Assembly: GCA_045629005.1 (NCBI GenBank)
Contig: JAZQQJ010000061.1
Location: 1-50,477 of the forward strand
Source: RGIG3528 sp045629005
Lineage (GTDB): Bacteria > Bacillota > Clostridia > Lachnospirales > Lachnospiraceae
Direction of reading: 5' to 3'
Length of the DNA: 50,477 nucleotides
The stretch's first letter is position 1. Each line of letters starts with the position of its first letter. The position numbers and the translations under genes are program-made. Below the pieces are notes generated by a model. It was not told where the DNA came from, searched no databases, and was given only the letters and a program-made list of their open reading frames with translations. Positions 41,854-48,912 of the stretch are shown in pieces.

Positions 41854-41931
41854 CCTGTGCAGTGGTGCCCTTGGACGGGGTGTGGTGGACATTTTCAAAT
41901 GTCCACCACACCCCGTCCCTACAGGATTTTT
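41854..41931. terminator. Bidirectional terminator carrying REP-like element copy 2
   Basis: A 22-bp perfect stem (41873-41894 with 41897-41918) is made of the same GGACGGGGTGTGGTGGACATT sequence as the element at 30678-30771. It is enclosed by a further CCTGT (41854-41858)/ACAGG (41921-41925) pair with ATTTTTTTATTT after it on the plus strand and, on the minus strand, TTTTTTTTT after the hairpin. It lies between convergent genes, so it can serve both. The layout suggests that the REP unit sits in the loop of an older bidirectional terminator. Confidence 0.8.
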
Positions 41932-43311
41932 TTATTTGATTTCCGGTAAGCCGCGGAAGCCCTTTTCAAGGTCTTCGTCTGTAGGAATGTAATCTGTCAT
42001 GATGCCATCGTTGAACTTCTGATAGGACATCATATCAAAGTAGCCTGTTCCGGTAAGACCGAATACGATGGTCTTTTCTTCTCCGGTTTCCTTGCACTTC
42101 ATTGCTTCGTCGATTGCGGCACGGATTGCGTGGCTGCTTTCCGGAGCGGGAAGAATGCCTTCAACCTTGGCAAACATCTTTGCTGCTTCGAATACTTTTG
42201 TCTGCTCAACGGTAACAGCATCCATAATGCCATCTTCATAGAGCTGTGAAAGTACAGGATTCATGCCGTGGTAACGAAGTCCGCCTGCGTGATTTGCTGC
42301 TGGCATGAACCCGCTGCCGAGTGTGTACATCTTCGCGAGAGGACAAACCTTTCCTGTGTCACAGTAATCGTATGCATAACGTCCACGTGTAAGAGAAGGA
42401 CAAGCCTTCGGCTCTACAGCAAGGAACTTGTAATTCTTTTCTCCACGGAGAACCTCGCCAACAAACGGAGAGATAAGTCCACCGAGATTGGAACCGCCGC
42501 CCGCACATCCGATGATGATATCAGGCGTGATGCCGTATTTATCAAGAGCAGCCTTTGTTTCAAGACCGATAATTGACTGGTGTAAAAGTACCTGATTGAG
42601 AACACTGCCAAGTACGTATCTGTAGCCGTCGAGGCTTAACGCTGTTTCAACGGCCTCGGAAATGGCACATCCAAGTGAGCCGGTCGTTCCGGGATGCTCA
42701 AGAAGAATCTTCTTACCGATTTCTGTAGTGTCGGAAGGAGAAGGTGTAACGGAAGCACCGTATGTACGCATTACTTCACGGCGGAAGGGCTTAAGCTCGT
42801 AAGAACCCTTAACCATGAATACTTTACAGTCAAGGTTTAAATATGCGCATGCCATGGAAAGGGCTGTGCCCCACTGTCCGGCACCTGTCTCGGTCGTAAC
42901 GCCGCGTAAGCCCTGATTTTTAGCATAATAAGCCTGAGCAATGGCGGAATTCAGCTTGTGGCTGCCGCTTGTGTTGTTGCCTTCGAACTTATAGTAGATT
43001 TTGGCAGGTGTATCAAGCTGCTTTTCAAGACAGTACGCACGAACAAGCGGTGAAGGGCGGTACATCTTGTAGAAGTCGCGGATTTCCTGCGGAATTTCTA
43101 TGTAGGGAGTTGTATCATCCAGCTCCTGCTTAATAAGCTCATCACAGAAAACAGGACGAAGCTCTTCGAAGGTCATGGGCTTCATTGTCTTCGGATTAAG
43201 AAGCGGAGCGGGTTTATTCTTCATGTCAGCGCGGACGTTGTACCACGCCTTCGGAAGGTCTTTTTCTTCAAGGTATATTTTGTAAGGGATTTCTTTGTCA
43301 ATTAAGCTCAT
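41932..43311 (-). CDS. TrpB2-type tryptophan synthase beta chain (PLP enzyme)
   Basis: A 459-residue PLP enzyme of the TrpB2 branch, longer at the N-terminus than TrpB1. The PLP lysine is in NNTSGSHKLNSA, the Glu-containing loop is TTETGAGQWGTALS, the phosphate loop is GCAGGGSNLGG, and the C-terminal end is GLTGTGYFDMMSY. TrpB2 makes tryptophan from indole and serine, or has serine-related side activities, and acts apart from trpA; no other trp gene is nearby. The ATG at 43311 has only GGAAA nearby and overlaps as ATGA the stop of a short leader frame. Confidence 0.9.
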   Translation of the reverse strand: MSLIDKEIPYKIYLEEKDLPKAWYNVRADMKNKPAPLLNPKTMKPMTFEELRPVFCDELIKQELDDTTPYIEIPQEIRDFYKMYRPSPLVRAYCLEKQLDTPAKIYYKFEGNNTSGSHKLNSAIAQAYYAKNQGLRGVTTETGAGQWGTALSMACAYLNLDCKVFMVKGSYELKPFRREVMRTYGASVTPSPSDTTEIGKKILLEHPGTTGSLGCAISEAVETALSLDGYRYVLGSVLNQVLLHQSIIGLETKAALDKYGITPDIIIGCAGGGSNLGGLISPFVGEVLRGEKNYKFLAVEPKACPSLTRGRYAYDYCDTGKVCPLAKMYTLGSGFMPAANHAGGLRYHGMNPVLSQLYEDGIMDAVTVEQTKVFEAAKMFAKVEGILPAPESSHAIRAAIDEAMKCKETGEEKTIVFGLTGTGYFDMMSYQKFNDGIMTDYIPTDEDLEKGFRGLPEIK

Positions 43312-43337
43312 ATTTCCAAATGTAAGGGCAAATACAC
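43308..43337 (-). CDS. Putative 9-codon leader peptide coupled to trpB2
   Basis: On the minus strand AAGGAG, five bases, then a GTG starts the frame V-Y-L-P-L-H-L-E-I, whose TGA stop overlaps the trpB2 ATG as ATGA. The good ribosome site belongs to this frame and not to trpB2, so trpB2 may be translated by re-initiation. It has no Trp codons, which speaks against classical trp attenuation. Confidence 0.4.
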   Translation of the reverse strand: MYLPLHLEI

Positions 43338-43364
43338 TTACGCTCCTTTTTATGCTTACGAAAA

Positions 43365-43393
43365 TTTATACATTATTTAGATGCCGGTGTCAA
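43365..43393 (-). promoter_or_regulatory. Promoter of trpB2
   Basis: A consensus TTGACA (43393-43388), 17 bp, TATAAA (43370-43365) on the minus strand, giving a leader of about 45 nt. Confidence 0.8.
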
Positions 43394-43466
43394 ACTATTA
43401 TTAAACATAATACTGACAAGCATTGCTAATATAAGGGAAGCAGGCAAATAGCCTGTGAGTCTCCCC

Positions 43467-43495
43467 TTGATTATTCAATAAAAGTGGAGTATAAT
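43467..43495 (+). promoter_or_regulatory. Promoter of the interrupted tRNA-Arg
   Basis: TTGATT (43467-43472), 17 bp, perfect TATAAT (43490-43495), ending 10 bases before the tRNA 5' end at 43506. It would drive the tRNA half and, by read-through, the complete tRNA-Arg at 43665. Confidence 0.8.
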
Positions 43496-43505
43496 TCACA
43501 CGTTC

Positions 43506-43544
43506 GTCCCTTTAGTTAAATGGATATAACGGGTCCCTCCTAAG
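43506..43544 (+). pseudogene. 5' half of tRNA-Arg(CCU), cut off at the anticodon loop
   Basis: The acceptor strand GTCCCTT, D arm GTTA-AATGGATA-TAAC and anticodon strand GGTCC with loop CTCCTAA form a textbook 5' half of a Firmicutes tRNA-Arg(CCU). After CTCCTAAG the sequence turns into unrelated DNA: the expected GGACC strand, variable loop, T arm and AAGGGAC end are absent from the window. The last ten bases CCCTCCTAAG (43535-43544) recur exactly in the anticodon region of the complete tRNA (43695-43704). This is what remains when an element integrates at the anticodon loop. Confidence 0.8.
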
Positions 43545-43598
43545 CGAAAGACAAATGCCTGTATATCGCATAAATATGGGATTTCTCAAAAGCTCAAG

Positions 43599-43618
43599 TG
43601 AGTGAGTATGAGTGAGTA
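43599..43618 (+). repeat. Tandem 10-bp repeat near the attachment site
   Basis: TGAGTGAGTA occurs twice head to tail, 55 bp inside the putative left end of the element. Short direct repeats of this kind near att sites are often arm-type sites of tyrosine integrases; that reading is inference. A hairpin TACCAAAG/CTTTGGTA (43631-43659) follows and leads up to the tRNA. Confidence 0.5.
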
Positions 43619-43664
43619 AAACTAAATAGCTACCAAAGAATGTTTCGCATCCTTTGGTAAATAG

Positions 43665-43738
43665 GTCCACGTAGCTCAGCTGGATAGAGCACCGCCCTCC
43701 TAAGGCGGGTGTCGGAGGTTCAAATCCTCTCGTGGACG
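43665..43738 (+). tRNA. tRNA-Arg (anticodon CCU), complete
   Basis: A 74-nt tRNA: acceptor GTCCACG/CGTGGAC, D arm GCTC-AGCTGGATA-GAGC, anticodon arm CCGCC-CTCCTAA-GGCGG (anticodon CCT, reads AGG), T arm GGAGG-TTCAAAT-CCTCT, discriminator G, no encoded CCA. It differs from the tRNA half at 43506 in acceptor, D and anticodon stems, so it is not a duplicate of it. I see no promoter of its own. It is followed by a hairpin at 43743-43761 and the convergent integrase gene. Confidence 0.95.
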
Positions 43739-43742
43739 CTCG

Positions 43743-43768
43743 GGGAGCCTGTTAAGGCTCCTCTTTGT
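43743..43768 (+). terminator. Terminator after tRNA-Arg, overlapping the integrase stop
   Basis: GGAGCC (43744-43749) pairs with GGCTCC (43756-43761), followed by TCTTTGTTT. The integrase stop codon (43752-43754) lies in its loop. Confidence 0.65.
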
Positions 43769-45032
43769 TTAAGCGTTCCTTTATGTCATTAAGTCGTCTC
43801 TTATCGGTCAGAGAATAATGAGCCTCATTTGTCTGAACTTCATGTCCCAGAATTAATGCACGGTCGGATGCACTGAATCCCAGTTCGATAAGCCTTGAAT
43901 TGAAAGCCATACGAAAGGCATGGTTATTTGTCGGTACACATCCAAGTCTTCTACAGCGATACCGAAGATTTTGGATGTATCCGTCTGTAGGAATCATCTT
44001 CGAACAGTTTTTCTCATGAAAGAGATACGGAGAATCCCCGGGGATATCTCTGGCAATCTTTATGACACGTCTTGCCTCTTCCGTTATCGGAATGAACCTT
44101 CCATTATGAGGATGCATACGTTCGTCCTTGGTATAACCAACCTCTATAAGCTTATGATGATGATTTCCTTCAGATTCTTTTACCTGCTGTCTGTGGACAT
44201 GAATATAGTCTTCAGTTACATCTTCGACATGCAAAGCCGCCAATTCACCTACTCTCATTCCGGTTTCTTTCGCCAGAAGTGACATTAGGACCCGGGGGTT
44301 ATCGAGATGATTTTCTGCATCAGCTGTCAACAGGACAAGTTCCTCTGCTGAGAAAGCCTTCTCTTCATCTGTCTTGACTTCCTGGTCACAGTGTTTGTAA
44401 TAATCCTGTGCTTCAATGTATCGTGTTGGATTGTCAAAGCAAATCTTTTTCTTGATACCGTAATCAAAAACAGCTCCCAGAGACTGAATCATTCTCTTAA
44501 TGGTATCCGGTTTCGGATTATTGGGAAGAAGTTTGGAGACTATAAATCTTCGGATATCTTCATCTGTAATCTCATTGATATCTTTTTCGAGCAGTTCCTT
44601 CGGAACTTGTTTAAAACGGTTTCGGTCGGTAGTAATCGTTTTGTCGCGCCTGTTCAGGCAGTTTAGTTTATAATCCATAAACAATTCAAAGACCTGTCCA
44701 AGGGTTTTTGCACGATTTTCAGTCTCGTAATAGAAATCATATAGCTTTTCAATCAGTTTATCTTCTGTACTGGCTGTGAGCTCCTTTCTTTTTGAATCAA
44801 CATAAACGTAAGTCTTGAAACAACCGTTTTTCCAGCTGTTGCTTGGCGGCAACTGGAAGATTGATCTGGAATGACGAGACTTTACGTAATTTCGTTTTGC
44901 CAATGTAAGCATTTCATTTACCTTGGCGGTTTCCATACCACTACTAAATAATAGCGATATATCAGCCATCCGTAAAGTAGTATTGTCATCAATGACAATG
45001 GTTGCATTATCAGTTATATCTTTCTTTTTCAA
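43752..45032 (-). CDS. Tyrosine recombinase/integrase of the mobile element
   Basis: A 426-residue site-specific recombinase. An N-terminal AP2-like and SAM-like core-binding region (KTLGQVFELFMDYKLN, ITDEDIRRFIVSKLL) precedes the catalytic domain with Arg in ETGMRVGELAAL, His-x-x-Arg in NNHAFRMAF, His in ILGHEVQTN and the nucleophile Tyr in EAHYSLTDK. The start is taken as TTG at 45032 because AAAGGAG lies eight bases before it; the open frame continues to 45077, but that part lies inside a terminator-like hairpin. The gene points to the attachment site in tRNA-Arg. Confidence 0.92.
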   Translation of the reverse strand: MKKKDITDNATIVIDDNTTLRMADISLLFSSGMETAKVNEMLTLAKRNYVKSRHSRSIFQLPPSNSWKNGCFKTYVYVDSKRKELTASTEDKLIEKLYDFYYETENRAKTLGQVFELFMDYKLNCLNRRDKTITTDRNRFKQVPKELLEKDINEITDEDIRRFIVSKLLPNNPKPDTIKRMIQSLGAVFDYGIKKKICFDNPTRYIEAQDYYKHCDQEVKTDEEKAFSAEELVLLTADAENHLDNPRVLMSLLAKETGMRVGELAALHVEDVTEDYIHVHRQQVKESEGNHHHKLIEVGYTKDERMHPHNGRFIPITEEARRVIKIARDIPGDSPYLFHEKNCSKMIPTDGYIQNLRYRCRRLGCVPTNNHAFRMAFNSRLIELGFSASDRALILGHEVQTNEAHYSLTDKRRLNDIKERLNKEEP

Positions 45033-45054
45033 TAATTTTTCTCCTTTTGTATAC

Positions 45055-45120
45055 AAAAAAGCAACCAACAAAGGCAACCTTCCAAAAGACTCTTTTGGTT
45101 AGTTGCCCTGTTTGGTTGCT
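45055..45120 (-). terminator. Long hairpin with T-run between rep and integrase
   Basis: On the minus strand AGCAACCA/TGGTTGCT, GGCAAC/GTTGCC and CCAAAAGA/TCTTTTGG nest into one long hairpin (45120-45061), followed directly by TTTTTT (45060-45055). It lies after the rep gene (stop at 45143) and before the integrase ribosome site. It therefore acts as the operon terminator or as an attenuator that keeps integrase expression low. Confidence 0.75.
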
Positions 45121-45142
45121 GTGAATAGTTGCTTTTTATTCT

Positions 45143-46492
45143 TTAAAACGGGATTTTCATCTGTTCCGTTACGTCTATAAAGCCATCATCCGGCTCAGAA
45201 CAGGCTTTGCGTTTCCACGCACGTACACGACCATATTTTCCGACTGTTCTGGTTCCGACTGCTTCCCATTCCGGAAAATGATGCATCATTTCAGAAATTC
45301 GATTACAATCACTTTTTTTCAGCTGATCATATTGCGAATATCCAAGGGCTTCATAAGCAAGCATTTTGACGCAAACATATTTTTCTTTGGTCTCTGCAAG
45401 AAAAGCTTCGATTGATTCCTGATCATTATCTTCCGGTGTAAATCTTTCCTGATACTGTGAAAGCTCCGCTTGAAGATGTTTAGGAAGAGCGAGAGAATAA
45501 TCTCCGCTTTTGTAAATCACCATGATTTCAGCCCATGCCTGTAAAATGTAGTTTCTTGACGCTTTCTCATCATCCATAATGTGGACTTCGGCTTTATCCA
45601 TGTGAGTTTCGATAGGAATGATACGTCGATTACCGCTTTTATCCATCGGAAGGACTTCCATCTTGTTGGATGTACCTCCGAAAACACATTGTCGTCTTCG
45701 GTCCTTGGGGTGTTTTTCATATGGAGTACGGTAAGTATCTTTTTGCCGGCTTAAAAAGCTTTTTATTTCTTCCACTCTTCTGGAGTTGAGAGTTGCAAGC
45801 ATTTCCGGCATTTCTATAATCCAGTGTCCCTGCAACTTGATCACAATCTTTTCATCATCAAGGCGCTTCAGATCATCGGAAAAGTATTCATCTTCAATTG
45901 CGAGGAATTTGAAAAATGTGGATTTTCCGGCACCCTGATCACCAACCAGACATATGGAGGTTTCGAATTTGCATCCGGGATCGAATATTCTATTGACGGC
46001 TCCCAACATAAACAGCTTTATGGATGAAATTGTTAATTCTGTTTTCTCAACCCCCAAGAAATGTGTCAGAATGTTTTCGACACGGGGGATTCCATCCCAG
46101 GATAGGGAACTAAGAATATCTCTAATCGGGTGATATCTGTTATCGTTGGCCACAATCTGTATAGCCTTTTCAATCACACTTCCATTGCTGATACCATAGT
46201 TTTCTTCTATAAAAAGAGTAATGTAAGCCATATCGGTATCCGACAGGATTAAACCTTCTCTTGTCCACCCCAAATCTTTTATAATATCAATTCTTTCGGT
46301 AAGCTCATTCAATCGGATTGCGTCCATAAAAAAAAGATCCTCTTTCAGGATCCTTACAACATTTGATATGGTGGACTTGGGTGTTCCACGGTCTGTCTGC
46401 TCAAGACTTTCTCTTAAACTTTCTGTCGGGAGAAGTTCCCTCCCAATTTCTTCAATTTGCTCTTTGCAAAGCTTCGGTAATTTTTCGTTCAT
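45143..46492 (-). CDS. VirE/VapE-family replication ATPase
   Basis: A 449-residue protein with the virulence-associated E domain: SIKLFMLGAVNRIFDPGCKF, Walker A LVGDQGAGKSTFFKFLA, Walker B-like HWIIEMPEMLA, SFLSRQKDTYRTPYEKHPKD and the arginine-containing GNRRIIPIE. This family, together with a CHC2 primase, serves as helicase-like replication protein in phage satellites and integrative elements. The ATG at 46492 lies inside the primase gene (41-bp overlap) with AGGAG about 12 bases away. The element may replicate after excision. Confidence 0.85.
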   Translation of the reverse strand: MNEKLPKLCKEQIEEIGRELLPTESLRESLEQTDRGTPKSTISNVVRILKEDLFFMDAIRLNELTERIDIIKDLGWTREGLILSDTDMAYITLFIEENYGISNGSVIEKAIQIVANDNRYHPIRDILSSLSWDGIPRVENILTHFLGVEKTELTISSIKLFMLGAVNRIFDPGCKFETSICLVGDQGAGKSTFFKFLAIEDEYFSDDLKRLDDEKIVIKLQGHWIIEMPEMLATLNSRRVEEIKSFLSRQKDTYRTPYEKHPKDRRRQCVFGGTSNKMEVLPMDKSGNRRIIPIETHMDKAEVHIMDDEKASRNYILQAWAEIMVIYKSGDYSLALPKHLQAELSQYQERFTPEDNDQESIEAFLAETKEKYVCVKMLAYEALGYSQYDQLKKSDCNRISEMMHHFPEWEAVGTRTVGKYGRVRAWKRKACSEPDDGFIDVTEQMKIPF

Positions 46493-47081
46493 ATATATTT
46501 ATTATCTCCTCTCTGTTTTTGAATATTTCATATATTTCTCCATCTTCTCCGAAATCAAGGGTATCGATAATATATTCAAGCTGATCTTTGTAATGAACAG
46601 CCGTAATATACCTTTCATCGACTGACTCGTTATCCAAATCAGACCTTGTAGGCGAATAATCAAGTTCCCAGTTGTGCAGGGTACGGAAGAAATCGGTGAT
46701 GGTTAATCGGAACTGTCTCAGCTCCTGTGCATAAGTACGTCGTACATTTTCTTCATACTCTTTTTCTTTTGTCTTTCGGATACGGGCAAGGCGTATCTCT
46801 TTTAGCTCCGTCTTTCTCACTTCAATGTCCAGATGAAAATCGTCTGCGATTTTGAAAGCAGCTTCTTTTGGTGTAAGACCGAACATTTTTTCAACATAAT
46901 CAACGGCATCACCATCTGCCTGGCAGCCAAAACAATGAAACCTTCGATCCAGTTTCATGCTGGGATGATGATCATTATGAAATGGACAGCATGCCATTCC
47001 GTTCCGGTTGACCTTAAGACCATAGTATTCAGCTACCTGTTTGGCAGTAACATTTTCCCGAATAGTATCAAAGATTCCCAT
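46452..47081 (-). CDS. CHC2 zinc-finger primase-like protein
   Basis: A 209-residue protein with the DnaG-type zinc ribbon MACCPFHNDHHPSMKLD, then FHCFGCQADGDAVDYVE (CHC2 ligands Cys, His, Cys, Cys). The TOPRIM catalytic domain is missing, so it is a primase fragment-type partner for the VirE protein. The rest is helical and charged. GGAGGG precedes the ATG, whose first base is shared with the last base of the relaxase stop (TAATG). Confidence 0.85.
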   Translation of the reverse strand: MGIFDTIRENVTAKQVAEYYGLKVNRNGMACCPFHNDHHPSMKLDRRFHCFGCQADGDAVDYVEKMFGLTPKEAAFKIADDFHLDIEVRKTELKEIRLARIRKTKEKEYEENVRRTYAQELRQFRLTITDFFRTLHNWELDYSPTRSDLDNESVDERYITAVHYKDQLEYIIDTLDFGEDGEIYEIFKNREEIINIYERKITEALQRAN

Positions 47082-48322
47082 TATCGGTCCCTCCCTTCTT
47101 TGCTGTTTTGTTTGTGAGAAATCTGCCTTGATGCATTATGTTCGTCAGATTCTTTCTTTGCTCTTTCGAGTTTTTCAAAGATGGACTCTCTTGCGACCTT
47201 GGCAATTTCGTCTTTATTCTTTCTTTTAATTTCAGGATTTGCCAGGATACCTTTTACTTTTTCGATAAGGATAGAAGTGTTTCGGGTAAGTCTTTGAATT
47301 ACATTGTTCAAAACTTTTTTAATCAGATTCTTTTGCCCGTCATTTAATCCGTTGTTTCGTTCAGTGAGTGACTTTTTGTAGTCATTAACAATATTGATAT
47401 CTTCTTCAATAGTTGTTTCTTTTACTGTGTCGGTTATTACTTCACAGGCTTTTTCGTAAGCTTTATCGGCTATATCTTCAGCCATAGCATCAATATCCGA
47501 CATCCTTAATAACTGATCTTCGATGTATGCTTCATTAGCAACCATCTCTTCGCGCTGCTTTGAAAGGATAAAATCATTTTTTTCCAAATGAGTTTTTCCT
47601 TCGAGCGGAATTCGTTCAATTGTTATACCGTGCTTTTCTGCAAGTTCGATAAAAAGCTCTCTGATCTCGGCATCAAAAACCATTTTCCGATTGTTGATTT
47701 TGCTTTGCTTCTTTTCAGGATCCGGTCTTTCGAATCCAAGGGCTTCCAGAGCCTTATCCTGTTTTGGGAAATCCATTCCGTATCCATCATCGGCGAAAAA
47801 AACATGTCGCTCATGTATATGCGGTGTTTCCTCATCCATATGAAGTGCCCAGTCCAGAACTTTAAGGTGTGAACCGTAACGGTTTTGAATTTCCTGAATC
47901 AGTTCTGCTACTACCTGAGCAAACAAAGCAGGATCCTCGTGCCCATCCTTTGTTCCCAATTGATATATGGTTTCTTCCGGGCACATCTTCGGATCCTTCA
48001 GAATATCTTTTACTTCACGGATCCTTTCGTTGTGTCTTGATTTACGGTGGCGTTCATTTTGTGCATCAATCGAGTTTCCAAATTGATGCATATAGAAGGC
48101 ATGTTCAATCTCGTCAAAGTTAAATTTTCGTTCCGGCCTTATTCCGTTTTCATCCGGAATGTTAAATCCCTGATAGCAATCCCAGTAAATGTTTTGGTCC
48201 GTTCTTTGACTGTCGATGTGCCCGGCGTTCTCCAAATCAAATGAACGATCGTTGTGTCCGGCTTTAAAGATTCCGGCTTTTCCCACCCTTCCGTTGTGTC
48301 GTGTTGCTCTTACTTTTGTCAT
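47081..48322 (-). CDS. MobV-type relaxase (Mob/Pre family)
   Basis: A 413-residue relaxase. The N-terminus (RATRHNGRVGKAGIFKAGHN) and the catalytic LDWALHMDEETPHIHERHV motif (HxDExTPHxH) match plasmid recombination/mobilization proteins. Residues 270-413 are a long charged coiled coil. It would nick at oriT and lead the strand into a conjugation channel supplied by another element; no transfer channel genes are in the window. AAGGAG lies four bases before the ATG. It heads a tight operon of relaxase, primase, VirE protein and integrase. Confidence 0.85.
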   Translation of the reverse strand: MTKVRATRHNGRVGKAGIFKAGHNDRSFDLENAGHIDSQRTDQNIYWDCYQGFNIPDENGIRPERKFNFDEIEHAFYMHQFGNSIDAQNERHRKSRHNERIREVKDILKDPKMCPEETIYQLGTKDGHEDPALFAQVVAELIQEIQNRYGSHLKVLDWALHMDEETPHIHERHVFFADDGYGMDFPKQDKALEALGFERPDPEKKQSKINNRKMVFDAEIRELFIELAEKHGITIERIPLEGKTHLEKNDFILSKQREEMVANEAYIEDQLLRMSDIDAMAEDIADKAYEKACEVITDTVKETTIEEDINIVNDYKKSLTERNNGLNDGQKNLIKKVLNNVIQRLTRNTSILIEKVKGILANPEIKRKNKDEIAKVARESIFEKLERAKKESDEHNASRQISHKQNSKEGRDR

Positions 48323-48418
48323 AATTCTCCTTTCTTTCTGCCAACAAAAAAGGAACCGGTTTTACTCGATTCCAAGTTTGGTTTTGGCAAATTCTGTTAA
48401 TAAGTTGATTTGGTTTTT

Positions 48419-48717
48419 CGGCGAAGCCGCCCCTGTCTTAAGCGAAGCGCGACAGATAATAACCCAATACAATGTGTCGCACACGACACATCATTGGGCC
48501 AAGGTTGCACCTTGGATCTGCCCAGGCGTTTCTCCCTGGACCCGACGAAGTTTCACCTCGACGGACACGGCATTTCATCCGTGACCAGACCAGGCGTTGC
48601 CCTGGACCTACCAGGCTCTGCCATGGATCCGCCAAAGGGTTGCACCCTCCGGACTCTGCTCCGACAAAAGAAAAAGAATCATTCTTCCCGGGGAATGATC
48701 CTTTTGTCTTTTGTCGG
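48419..48717. repeat. Array of about ten consecutive hairpins upstream of the relaxase
   Basis: The 590-bp spacer between relaxase and XRE gene holds no credible gene. Hairpins follow one another with hardly a gap: CGGC/GCCG (48419-48429), CTGTC/GACAG (48433-48455), CCCAAT+ATGTGTCG/CGACACAT+ATTGGG (48463-48498), CCAAGGT/ACCTTGG (48499-48515), CCAGG/CCTGG (48522-48539), CACGG/CCGTG (48566-48583), CCAGG/CCTGG (48590-48605), an imperfect CCAGG/CCATGG (48611-48625), AGGGT/ACCCT (48636-48648), and a long arm with CCGACAAAA/TTTTGTCGG and inner ATCATTC/GAATGAT (48661-48717). Several are followed by GGAYC and repeat at about 21-25 bp. GC content is visibly higher than in the flanks. It may be oriT, a replication origin, or a structured RNA. 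Confidence 0.75.
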
Positions 48718-48850
48718 CTGCTACGCGCAGGGCGTTCGCTTCGACGATTTTCAGCTTCTATATAATTATTCGTAGAAAATCTGTCGCAGGCTCATTTTGC
48801 GGGAGCTTTACACTCGCCCGCATCATTATTGATATTTTTGAAAGTTCTTC

Positions 48851-48897
48851 GTGCAAAAATGCACCGATTATGATAATATAACAAGGAACATATGTTC
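48851..48897. promoter_or_regulatory. Two palindromes upstream of the XRE gene (candidate operators)
   Basis: GTGCA-AAAA-TGCAC (48851-48864) and the perfect 12-bp palindrome GAACATATGTTC (48886-48897) flank a TATGATAATATAAC -10-like stretch (48869-48882). They are suitably placed for autoregulation by the XRE protein, whose start codon is 16 bases downstream. Confidence 0.45.
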
Positions 48898-48912
48898 ATG
48901 AAAGGAGTATCG

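Noticed and set aside
41422..41949. Two 158-codon frames (one per strand) across the 3' end of the protease gene.
   Set aside because: They mirror the low-complexity D/W/Y tail in other frames (Ser/His/Asn-rich and Thr/Met/Gly-rich strings) and run into the terminator.
43312..43500. A T-box riboswitch or Trp attenuator upstream of trpB2.
   Set aside because: The leader after the promoter is only about 45 nt, with no T-box core sequence, no Trp codons in the mini-frame and no terminator hairpin.
43545..43664. A group I intron in the tRNA-Arg anticodon loop, which would explain a 5' half followed by a gap.
   Set aside because: The 120-bp gap is too short for a group I intron, and the downstream tRNA cannot pair with the 5' half (acceptor GTCCCTT against CGTGGAC); it has its own complete 5' half.
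48410..48775. Overlapping open frames of about 100-120 codons in the hairpin array.
   Set aside because: They arise from the GC-rich palindromes, have no ribosome site, and their translations are Pro/Arg-rich without any family likeness.
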